Made by a program: the position numbers and the translations under genes
Notes under the pieces: generated by a model
Database searches by the model: none
What the model saw: only the letters and a program-made list of their open reading frames with translations
Told to the model about the DNA's origin: nothing
In this document: in pieces, positions 55,501 through 64,000 of the stretch
Position numbering within the stretch: the first letter of the stretch is position 1
Layout: each line of letters opens with the position of its first letter
Source of the DNA: Lucinisca nassula
Lineage: Eukaryota > Mollusca > Bivalvia > Lucinida > Lucinidae
DNA: 64,000 bases
Direction of reading: 5' to 3'
Assembly (NCBI GenBank): GCA_963580285.1
Contig: OY757013.1
Coordinates: forward strand, 134,785,027 to 134,849,026

Positions 55501-55828
55501 TTTGTTTGATTTGTTTGATTTGAGGTTTTGTTTTTAAAGCATATTTGGAAGGTTAAAGCTACATTTTCTTTGTGATTTTGACCTTCAGTGTGCTTTTGTG
55601 GAAGACCGTCTTTTGGACTGTTCAACTGTGGTCTTAAAGACCACTTTTGAACCGTCTCAAATGTGGTCTAAATTGTAGGAATTTAACTGTATTGCTTCCT
55701 AAGTCTTTTCGAAGACAGCTATGTTCTACCATCATTACTTCATTTCGCGTCGACTATGCCAACGCATAATGTAGTAAAAAAAATCAAAATGAAGAAATTA
55801 CTACATTACTACATTATGCGTTGTATCA

Positions 55829-56097
55829 AACGTCCCCGTCAACACTGTATAGATCATTTTGGAGGCTTACTTCCAATTTTGTGGGATTTTACCCGACATT
55901 GAGATGGAATGACACCTCAAGCCCTAACGTCCAATGAAACCAATATGTTTTATAAGCATGGACGGGCCGACTGGCATCGCTTTGCCTGGGCAGGCTTAGA
56001 TACTCTAATCGGTTTACCAGTACTCGTGTGCGGTCGGTTTCAGCTCTGCGTGGAAGCATTATGCAGCCTATCTATTTATTCAAGCCCCGATAGGCGT
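55829..56097 (-). mobile_element. SINE-A, part 2 of the interrupted copy
   Basis: AACGTCCCCGTCAACACTGT ... TTCAAGCCCCGATAGGCG. It completes the SINE begun at 54891. Confidence 0.88.
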
Positions 56098-56212
56098 CAG
56101 AGTTAGAGCAAGTATCAAGAAGCGATCGGATGTATGCCAAGAAGATCCAGAGTTGATCGTGTGACCCCGAGTTGATCGGGCAATGATAGCGTGGAGATCT
56201 TGTTTAGTAGGC

Positions 56213-56482
56213 AGCACGAAAACACGCCTATTATTGACCCCTTGAACCCCACTTTTATATAGTAAAACTTGGGTTTACAGGTAAACCTTATCTTTCTTAT
56301 TTCTGCTCTAAAATATAGATTGTGGGTACTCGTTAGAACCGCCTCATCGAGGCGGTTCTAACGAGTACCCACAATCTATATTTTAAGCAGAAATAAGAAA
56401 AATAATTTAAATTTTCATCTGATTTTTTTTTCATTTTTACGGCGGTAAAGTTTAAAATGTATTTGTATAGGCGTGATTTCGT
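56213..56482. mobile_element. MITE-1, full length, best-preserved palindrome
   Basis: CACGAAAACACGCCTATTAT ... TTGTATAGGCGTGATTTCGT. The central inverted repeat is perfect for more than 30 bp per arm (AATATAGATTGTGGGTACTC, GTTAGAACCGCCTC) around a 3-nt ATC loop. It is oriented opposite to the copy at 39334. Confidence 0.85.
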
Positions 56483-56930
56483 AAAGGGCAGAGTTAGGTC
56501 ACCTGAACGTTTGGCTCACTCATAAGATTTCAGTATGAATGGGCTCCATTAATAAGGCCTGTCCGTTATTTGAAACTTGTTTGAATAAAAATAAAAAATG
56601 AGTTCCTTTAAGAGCAATGAAAACATTCATAAGAAAGAAGATGGGTCATACTACGTAGTTTCGGCTAATAAAGCCTCATCAGTGACCCTGTAATGATCCG
56701 GCAACGAAAGCCAGAGGAAACATACTGCAATTTTGCGAATTTCAAATATGCAGTCGATTCAAAGACTGATATAAATCAAAATGTGGTCCAAAAAATTAAA
56801 AACCTGTCTACAATATGAGTCTAAACCAAAAATTTATTTCTGATTTCTCAGAATATTTACGCTAATCTCAGAGGACCAAAAGTAAAATATAAACTGCACT
56901 ATGGTTGATGTACGGGGAGACGTTTTACGG
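56483..56930. other. Interval without recognisable gene
   Basis: No feature recognised. CTACGTAGTTTCGGCTAATAAAGCC at about 56653 resembles a small inverted-repeat fragment. Confidence 0.35.
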
Positions 56931-57420
56931 CCGCCACACGGCACAACAGCCTAGCTTCCTATCAAGCCTTTATATGATAGAGGAAACGAAACTTTGCTCA
57001 AATGGTTTGGGTATAAATATGACCAAGATGGCTGCCATGGCAATATGTGGTAAAATCCTTTTGAAAGTTGCAGAAAGCGAATGACCGATGACCTTGCAAC
57101 GTGCTATGCATCATAGGGTGGTCGGGTGCTACCAAGTATGGTAAAAGATGACCCTTGTGTGACTTTGACATGTTTTAGGTTAAGATCAAATTCAGTTATT
57201 GTATCTTTTTTTCGAAAACGGACCAAACATTGAATTTTTAGCTCGAATTGCTCAAGGTACTATTATGGTACCGCTATGTCCGTGGTGCGTCGTTGTCCGT
57301 AAACGACATCACCTCCTAAACCGATGAATCGATTTGATATAATTTCACAGCCAAGAAGGAAAACAGAAAAAAAATCATGTACTTTCGAAGGACAAGCGGA
57401 AAAAAAAAAAAGAAAATGCC
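56931..57420 (+). mobile_element. Fragments of further pearl-like elements
   Basis: 56940-57235 has a single core-like unit (CTTTATATGATAGAGGAAAC, ATGACCAAGATGGCTGCCAT, GTGACTTTGACATG). At 57236 a new left end starts TTTTTAGCTCGAATTGCTCA-AGGTAC, with GTCCGTGGTGCGTCGTTGTC. It is truncated before any tandem core. Confidence 0.5.
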
Positions 57421-57477
57421 GGTGAACCAGTGCTGATTGCCTAAATTATTTTAGGGTCTGCTTTTTTCTATAAACCG

Positions 57478-59124
57478 TTTTTTAGCTCACTTGTCACGTA
57501 GTGACAAGGTGAGCTTTTGGGATCACTTTTTGTCCGTCGTCCGTCGTGCGTCCGTGCATGCGTGCGTCCGTGCGTGCGTGCGTCCGTAAACTTTTTCTTC
57601 AAACAACATCTCCTCCTAAACCACTTATCGGATTTTGACCAAACTTCACAGGAATGATCCTTAGGTGGTCCCCTTTCAAAGTTGTTCAAATGGTCTTTTG
57701 CACATCTAGGTCACAGGAGCTAAAATAGATTTTTTTACTAAAAAATTTAAAAATCTTCTTCTCGGAAACCGCAAGGCCAAGGTCTTTGATATTTGGTATG
57801 AAGCTTCATCTAGTAGACCTCTACCAAGATTGTTCAAATTATAGCCCTGGGGCCAAAAATGCCCCCTCCCCGGGGGCCTTTGGTTTTACATAGGCTTATA
57901 AAGGGAAAACCTTTAAAAATCTTCTTCTCTGAAACCACAAGGCCCAGGTCTTTGATATTTGGTGTGAAGCTTCATCTAGAGGACCTCTACCAAGATTGTT
58001 CAAATTATATCACTGGGGTCAAAAATGCCCCCGCCCCGAGGGCCTTTGGTTTTATAAAGGCCTATATAGGGAAAATCTTTAAAAATCTTCTTCTCTGAAA
58101 CCGCAAGGCCCAAGTCTGTGATATTTGGTGTGAAGCTTCATCTAGTGGACCTCGATCAAGATTGTTCAAATTATCGCCCTGGGTCCAAAAATGCCCCTGC
58201 CCCGAGGGCCTTTGGTTTTACATAGGCTTATAAAGGGAAAACCTTTAAAAATCTTCTTCTCTGAATTCACAAGGCCCAGGTCTTTGATATTTGGTTTGAA
58301 GCTTCATCTAGTGGACCTCTAACAAGATTTTCAAATTATAGCCCTGGGGCCAAAAATGCCCCCGCCCCTGGGGGGCCTTTGTTTTTACATAGGCTTATAT
58401 AGGGAAAAGCTTTAAAAATGTTTTGAAACCGCAAGGCCCAAGTCTTTGATATTTGGTGTGAAGCTTCATCTAGGGGACTTTTATCAAGATTGTTTAAATT
58501 ATAGCCCTAGGGCCAAAAATGGGTTATATAGGGAAAATATTTAAAAATCTTCTTCTCTGAAACCACAAGGCCCATGTCTTTAATTTTGGTATGAAGCTTC
58601 ATCTAGTGGACCTCTACCAAGATTGTTCAAATTCTAGCTATGGGGCCAAAAAATGCCCCCGCCCCAGGGACCTTTGGTTTTACATAGACTTATACAGGGA
58701 TAATCGTTAAAAATCTTTTTCTCTGAATCGCAAGACCCAGTTCTTTGATATTTGGTGTGACGCTTCATCTAGTGGACCTCTATCAAGATTGTTCAAATTA
58801 TAGGCCTAGGGCGAAAAATGCCCCCACCTGCAGGCCCTTTGGTTTTTATATTGGCTTATACAGGGAAAATCTTTAAAAAGCTTCTTCTCCAAAATCAGAT
58901 GGCCAAGTACTTTGAAATTTGGTGTGTAGCTTCATCTAGTCGACTTCTACCAAGATTGTTAAAACCATAGCCCTTGGGTCAAAAATGCCCCCACCCCGGG
59001 GCCCTTCGTTTTTAGTTGACTTATATAGGGAAATTAAAAAAAATCTTCCACTCTGAAAGCGCAAGGCCCAGGTCTTTGATATTTGGCGTGAAGCTTCATC
59101 TAAATTGTTCTAATTATAGCCCTG
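57478..59124 (+). mobile_element. Pearl-like element E
   Basis: The left hairpin is strong: AGCTCACTTGTCAC-GTA-GTGACAAGGTGAGCT. A GTCCGTCGTCCGTCGTGCGT microsatellite follows (about 57533-57588), then about eight to nine core units of roughly 170 bp. Unit markers are CTTCTTCTCTGAAACCGCAA, GATATTTGGTGTGAAGCTTC, AGATTGTTCAAATTATAGCC and GCCCCCGCCCC. The right flank and hairpin are missing. Small open frames here are repeat artefacts. Confidence 0.75.
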
Positions 59125-59126
59125 GG

Positions 59127-59186
59127 TTTCAGCTCTACACGGAAGCATCATGCATGCAGCCCGTCTATTTTTTAAAGCCCCGACGG
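59127..59186 (-). mobile_element. SINE-A head fragment
   Basis: TTTCAGCTCTACACGGAAGC, GCAGCCCGTCTATTTTTTAA and GCCCCGACGG match the complement of the SINE-A head. Confidence 0.65.
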
Positions 59187-59227
59187 TGATGGCAAACTGT
59201 ACTTCAGAAACGCTGGGGCGAAGGTAT

Positions 59228-59498
59228 TTACAAAACACGCCTATACAAATAGATTGCAAATTTTACCACTTAAAAATGAAATTTTTTAATGAAATATTTC
59301 GATATTTTTCTTATTTCTGCTCAAAGCATATATTGTGGCGACTCGTTAGAACCGCCTCGACGAGGCGTTTCTAACGAGTACCCACAAACTATGTTTTTGA
59401 CCAGAAATAAGAAAAATAATGTATACCCCTGTAAACCCCAATTTTACTTTATAAAAGTGGGTTTTTAGGGAGTCATATATAGGCGTGTTTTCGTGATT
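59228..59498. mobile_element. MITE-1, full length
   Basis: TTACAAAACACGCCTATACA ... ATATAGGCGTGTTTTCGTGA. Centre GTTAGAACCGCCTC-GAC-GAGGCGTTTCTAAC. The left terminus is slightly eroded. Confidence 0.82.
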
Positions 59499-59569
59499 GG
59501 AACATGCTTATCCGTCTATTATCACAATAGCAAATGTCATGTTCTTTGTTTTTTTCTTATACAGTCGAC

Positions 59570-59660
59570 TCTCGTTATCTCGAACCTCACGGGACCGGAT
59601 AAAAAAGTTCGAGTTATTCCGTAGTACGAGATAACCAAAGTGTGACGTCACATGTATGTC
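59570..59660. mobile_element. pogo/Tigger-like terminal repeat fragment
   Basis: TACAGTCGACTCTCGTTATC-TCGAAC resembles the CAGT-x-x-ACTCTCGTTA terminus of pogo/Tigger-type elements, preceded by TA. A mirrored phrase TACGAGATAACC is close by. No second end or transposase seen. Confidence 0.45.
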
Positions 59661-59878
59661 AGAACACATTGTTTGCCGTGATATGCTTGGTATTCTTGGT
59701 AACTCTTACATGAACGGTTTACTGCATTTTTAAAGCTTGTTTATGAAAGTACTGGAGCTTGTCAGGTTATAGCGTTTATGAACAAATTAATAAATAAATA
59801 AAACTGATAGATTTCTCACGTATTTTGTTGTCTTTTAAATTCCTACAAATCTGGGTTTCCAAATACGCTAAATATAGT
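59661..59878. other. Unrecognised spacer
   Basis: AT-rich, no feature recognised. Confidence 0.35.
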
Positions 59879-59957
59879 TATTCTTTCCCTTTGGTGTCTT
59901 TGATGGGTGGAGTAAGTTAATTGTATCGATTCCTGATCTTTGTTATACTTCTACTTT
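59879..59957 (+). mobile_element. Penelope-like element 3' terminus
   Basis: TTCTTTCCCTTTGGTGTCTT ... TTGTATCGATTCCTGATCTT ... ACTTCTACTTT. Only the last 80 bp or so of the family remain. Confidence 0.7.
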
Positions 59958-60684
59958 AGATACTAAACAGACTGGTTCCCGCTTGTGAATGCAACGCTTT
60001 TATTACTTCGGTGAGCAGTGCATGCTATATAAGTCATACTGTAGTTTGACTCATCTCCCCTCTAACTGATTAACCGTCACTATGGCAAACAGTTTAGGTC
60101 CTGTCGCGAAATCTCGTTGTTGAGCCACCCCTTTTGGATCTACACTGTTTGTACATTGATTTGCATGGGTTAAAAAACAGACGGGTTAACAACAATACAC
60201 GTGAATTGTTCCGAACAACTGCGTTTTTAACACGCCGAGATTATCACAACTTTTGTCACTGTCTTTGACATTTCTGCAAGAAAGACAACGCCGCCTTTTA
60301 TCACGGAAATCTTGCAAATCATTGACACGAGACGGTGTAAGATTAAAGGTTGAGCACCGTGTGTCAGCCTTAATTACACAAACATGATTTTCTTAGAAGC
60401 CGAAAAGGTATTGTGTGTGCTAATTTTAATTGCAAACGCACCTGGACAGATTGGATAATTTTAAAACAACATTGTGAGTATTGATGAATTGTTTTCTAAA
60501 GGCCTATTACAAAATTGAAGGACCGGACACATGTTTTTCGGTTTATTTATTTTTTTTTTTTTTTTTTTGTATTTCGTTACAGAAAACGTGACTTTACATT
60601 TCATGCGAATTATCTGCTGGAAGCTGATTCATATACAACGTCGAATCGGATCTTCTCTGAAAAAAAAAAGAAAATCTGAAAGTC
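59958..60684. other. Interval without recognisable gene
   Basis: A MITE-2-like trace (GGCAAACAGTTTAGG ... GGATCTACACTGTTTG) is at about 60083-60151. T and A tracts are at about 60548-60568 and 60660-60669. Otherwise unrecognised. Confidence 0.4.
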
Positions 60685-61205
60685 ACGGAACCCGGGAAGG
60701 GACATATATTTTCAATTTGTTGTATAAACAAGATATTAAGTTGTGCGAACAAGATATTATCTTGTGCACACAATATAATATGTTATATTAAGTTGTGCGA
60801 ACAAGATATTATATTGTGCGGAAAAGATAATTTGTTGTGCGGACAAGATATTATCTTGTGCGGACAACACCATTTATGTTGTGCTGACAACATATTATCT
60901 TGTGCGGACAAGATCATATCTTGTTTGCACAACTTAATATTTTGTGTGGACAAGATATTATCTTGTTCGCACAACATATTATATTGTTCGCATAACTTAA
61001 TATCTTGTGCGCACAAGATAATATGTAATGGGAACAAGATATTATGTTGTCCGCACAAGATAATATCTTGTGCCAACAAGATTATATCTTGTCCGCACAA
61101 GATAATATGTTGTCCAAACAAGATAATATCTTGTTCGCTCAAGGTATTATCTTGTTCGCACAACAAAATAAAAATAAACAATCATGTCCCTTCCCGGGTT
61201 CCGTA
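60685..61205. mobile_element. MITE-3, second copy
   Basis: Starts ACGGAACCCGGGAAGGGACA and ends TGTCCCTTCCCGGGTTCCGTA. Flanked by the 7-bp direct repeat GAAAGTC at 60678-60684 and 61206-61212. The core (about 60725-61163) is again ACAAGATATTATCTTGT-type palindromes with GCGG/CCGC/TTCG linkers, in a different order and with different variants from 355-926. Different flanks and different duplicated target words show two independent insertions. Confidence 0.82.
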
Positions 61206-61212
61206 GAAAGTC

Positions 61213-61618
61213 GTCTGCGTTAAAACTTTGTCGCTTAAAGGGTAAATAACACGCCTATTCAGCTAATTTCGTTTTTCGTCTGATCATTCATGGAATTGTT
61301 TAACATAAACCAATACATGTATACAAACATGCGCAAGAAAATGTTCAAAAAGTATCATTTGAGTGTGCCTGCATCTAGACTGAATTCAAGTATCCGCGGA
61401 CTCACATTTCTACGGCGGTGAAAGTCAGATGCATCCCGAAAACGCGTATGCTAGTATAGAATGACAGATGGCATCTGTCATAAAATAGCAGATTGTCCGT
61501 AAGAAATAGCCGGTTATTTCCGTAGCTCGCACTATAAATCTGGACTTGGACCGGTCCGATTCAAATGTGATAGTGTCCGCTAGGAATCTACCGCAGAATA
61601 GCGACTTGCACGTGGTGC
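61213..61618. other. Interval without recognisable gene
   Basis: Unrecognised. GTAGCAT-free, with a small mirrored segment near 61457-61490 (ATGACAGATGGCATCTGTCAT). Confidence 0.4.
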
Positions 61619-61815
61619 TTTGTTTGTTTGATTTGAGGCTTAACGTCCCCGTCAACACTGTTTAGGTCATTTTGGAGAGGTTGCTTCCAATTTTGTGGTA
61701 CTTTTACCTGACATTGAGATGAAATGAAATCTCAATCACTGCCGCCAAATGAAACCAATAGGGTTTTTAAGCATGGTTTGGCCGACTCGCAGCAATTTTC
61801 CTTGGCAGGCTTAGA
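61619..61815 (-). mobile_element. SINE-A, head-truncated
   Basis: TTTGTTTGTTTGATTTGAGG-CTTAACGTCC ... AATTTTCCTTGGCAGGCTTA. About 90 bp of the head side are missing. Confidence 0.82.
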
Positions 61816-61849
61816 CGTAAATCATATACTTCACGATGTCACACCCTTG

Positions 61850-62120
61850 TGACATAGTGCATTCTTTCATATTTCCGAAATGATCATTTTTCTGATGACA
61901 ATTTGTGCCATTTTTTTTTTTTTTCAATTAGGCGGTTCAAACGATCACTCATAACATAGTTATGAGTGATCGTTTGAACCGCCTAATTGAGGCGGTTCTA
62001 ACAACTTCCAACAACCTTTGTCTTTGTGCACAAATAAGAAAAAATAATGTTTATTCCGGTAAACCGAGTTTTCTCTAGATGAAACGGGGTTTAGGGGGTG
62101 TTCATTTCAATGTCTTGTTC
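61850..62120. mobile_element. MITE-1-like element with extended perfect hairpin
   Basis: The right arm (GGCGGTTCTAACAACTTCCA, AACCTTTGTC, GTTTATTCCGGTAAACCGAG) is MITE-1-like. At 61925-61989 there is an extra perfect inverted repeat with 31-bp arms and a 3-nt ATA loop. It begins CAATTAGGCGGTTCAAACGA. Confidence 0.7.
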
Positions 62121-64000
62121 TCGTGCTGTAAGCATATAGGCATTGAAGAGTGTAAGACTTAATATCCAAATCTCTTTTTAACAGTTATAAAAATATAAAG
62201 CTTTGAAATATTGTTATCATTCTCGCATTTTCGTTAGTCATATTGTTTACATATTCATGTAAAGGACCTAAAAGAATTCCATATGAAATTCCCATCACTG
62301 TTAGATCTTTCATTTCTTTTACATTTTAACCATATAGCACACTGGTAAAGGCAAGCGCGCAGGGTAAGGCACAAACACACCGGATAAGGAAATTTTTCCG
62401 ATCAGGATAAAAAAGAAAATGGCGGAATGGGTATCACATGTGCAGGTTTGTTGTTGTTCTAGATCTCGTGTTATGGTTACTAATCAATACGGCTGCTCAC
62501 ATTAGCTTCACGGAAGACACATATTATTCACAAATTTATATTCGATGGTCCGAATTCGACAGTTACATCCAGTCAAACGGAGAACCGGACACAGTGGAGC
62601 TACTCCACCGCGAAATCTCATTATTTTACATGAAACGCTCTTCTGGGAAGATGGCATGCACTTTTTTGTTGGTTGTAGACATACACATGATAACTCGGAT
62701 TGTTGCAAATACGATTTAAGGAATATTTGAAATTAGAAGGCTCACAGTGAGAAATCCTAGTTCAATTTTCAATACAACGCCCACTGGCAAGGAGATGGGT
62801 ACAATGCGTATGATAAGACACAACATTTTCCGGGGAAAATGGTTGTTGTATAGTCGTAGCACTAGTAAATTTCCATCTCAGATTAGGTTTTCCGATATTA
62901 ATAATTAGTCCTACATAGTTTAAAGCACCACTTGTTACCTTTAGAAAACGTCCAAAGTTTGTGTGCATTGTCTTGGCATGCGCATTGCCGGGGTTCTAGC
63001 AATATAATCATCCCCTGTGGGGGATAGATGGATTGGGTACATCGCGATTATGAATTAGAGAAATGATGTATTAGTCCATGCAGTATTTTTGGTAGAAAAT
63101 TGTATGCTTGTTCTTTTGGCTGAAAATAAGGTAGATAACTTCGCCAAATTCGTGAGACATACCTATTACATGGTCATTAAAGGGCCTGAGATGATTTAGC
63201 TTCTTTTTGACCCTCACTCAAATCCTCTTCAGTGTGCGACGTTTCACTTGCTAACAGGCGTCGTTAATGGAAACATACACAGAAACGAGTTGTTTCGTCT
63301 TCAAGTATTTTCAGCATAACTTGACGTTTGATGTGTCTGTATTGAGATAATAAATTGTGACGAAAATAGTAAGAAAAGTGTGATAAAAGTATACCCCTTC
63401 GAAAGAAAAAGACAATAGAAAGTGCCATTAGAAACCCGGTTTCAATTGGCGCATTAATATATCAGGTAGCACTGCTCATCGTTTGTACACTAAGCGAGTC
63501 GTATCTTGTTACCCCACCCACTTGCGTTATCATGGAGATATACGAAAAATGAAAAAGTGCAGGATCAACATGAAACAGTTATCAAATTATTCCTTGGTTT
63601 CTAACTAAGAAAATGAGTAATAACAACATATATTTGGCTTTACTATGAACGGAGTTATGGCAATTTTATGTAGACATTTCTGATATTGGCCAAAAAATAA
63701 TTTATAAACACAGAGTTCACAGTTCACTTTTTTATATATTTTCATCACATGTTAACATATCAAAACTGTATCTGTATACAAAATATAAAATATGTACAGG
63801 CAAGGCTAGGCTTTTACATTTTGAAAGCCATAAATGTGAAAAATTTTGCTATTTCGGTCACAATCAGCTGGGGGTAGGGGTAAAGTCATGGTAAAAACAT
63901 ACCTTATTTGTGAATGACCAAACATTTTATTGATTTGTTTTTCTTTCAAGTTGTATCTTTTCATATAACTTCCTTTGGCTATCAATCACCATACAACATT
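62121..64000. other. Long, repeat-poor interval
   Basis: No recognised transposon. The longest stretch here with an exon-like appearance is about 62419-62719: AAAATGGCGGAATGG is a common invertebrate start context. A 93-codon frame starting at 62438 has a hydrophobic N-terminus (MCRFVVVLDLVLWLLINTAA) resembling a signal peptide. No domain, splice sites or promoter could be confirmed, and overlapping frames on the other strand are similarly open. Beyond 62720 nothing is recognised. Confidence 0.3.

Larger units (their letters stand above)
54920..55828. mobile_element. DNA transposon with long terminal inverted repeats, in a SINE
   Basis: Begins TGTTACAACGCATAATGTAG and ends CTACATTATGCGTTGTATCA. 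The outer 45 bp are inverted repeats with one mismatch. The symmetry continues more loosely to about 100 bp through GGCATAGTCGACGCGAAATG and its mirror. The host's AACGTC is duplicated (54914-54919 and 55829-55834). No transposase is encoded, and the interior is occupied by another SINE-A and a microsatellite-bearing fragment. The superfamily is unassigned. Confidence 0.85.

Noticed and set aside
60783..61206. Open frames of 130-137 codons on both strands
   Set aside because: They run through the palindrome array and reflect its 21-nt period, with the same heptad on both strands.

Overview
The window looks like repeat-dense, AT-rich nuclear DNA from a marine invertebrate, most likely a bivalve mollusc. 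The evidence is indirect. There are tRNA-derived SINEs, 'pearl'-type elements (hairpin end, ACGG-type microsatellite, tandem core of about 160 bp), a mariner, LINE and Penelope-like relics, and long microsatellites. I found no host protein-coding gene, rRNA gene or CRISPR array that I can defend. Most open frames are short and fall inside repeats. The only recognisable proteins are transposon proteins, and all are broken.

Layout. 0-3 kb: a copy of a palindromic MITE ('MITE-1'), an unusual inverted-repeat element whose core is a tandem array of 21-bp self-complementary monomers ('MITE-3'), and a pearl-like element with a 424-bp duplicated core. 3-15 kb: several roughly 300-bp SINEs ('SINE-A') with clear target-site duplications (TSDs), tRNA-derived SINEs, a (CT)n tract, a pearl-like element and a second palindromic MITE family ('MITE-2'). 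15-22 kb: two large pearl-like elements in opposite orientation, the first inserted into a SINE-A. 23-30.5 kb: a direct duplication of about 1.4 kb whose copies received different later insertions, with SINE-in-SINE nesting between them. 30.5-39 kb: mostly non-coding, with a near-perfect 77-bp-arm hairpin at 31.9 kb. 39.9-41.2 kb: a mariner with 30-bp perfect terminal repeats and a single-frameshift transposase. 42-48 kb: a graveyard of retroelement pol fragments (Ty3/Gypsy integrase, a LINE C-terminus, and a Penelope-like reverse transcriptase of about 2.5 kb). 47.9-49.7 kb: a pearl-like element carrying a probable solo LTR. 50.6-51.2 kb: a retroelement tail joined to a Tc1 transposase fragment. 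53.6-56.5 kb: SINE, MITE and DNA-transposon nesting. 57.2-59.2 kb: another pearl-like element. 60.7-61.2 kb: the second MITE-3 copy. 62-64 kb: mostly featureless apart from one weak exon-like open frame.

The most distinctive system is the MITE-3 pair (355-926 and 60685-61205). Both copies have the same terminal inverted repeat and 7-bp flanking direct repeats, and both have cores built only of roughly 21-bp palindromic monomers. The nested insertions elsewhere give a readable relative chronology. All family assignments are made by eye from motifs, without database searches.
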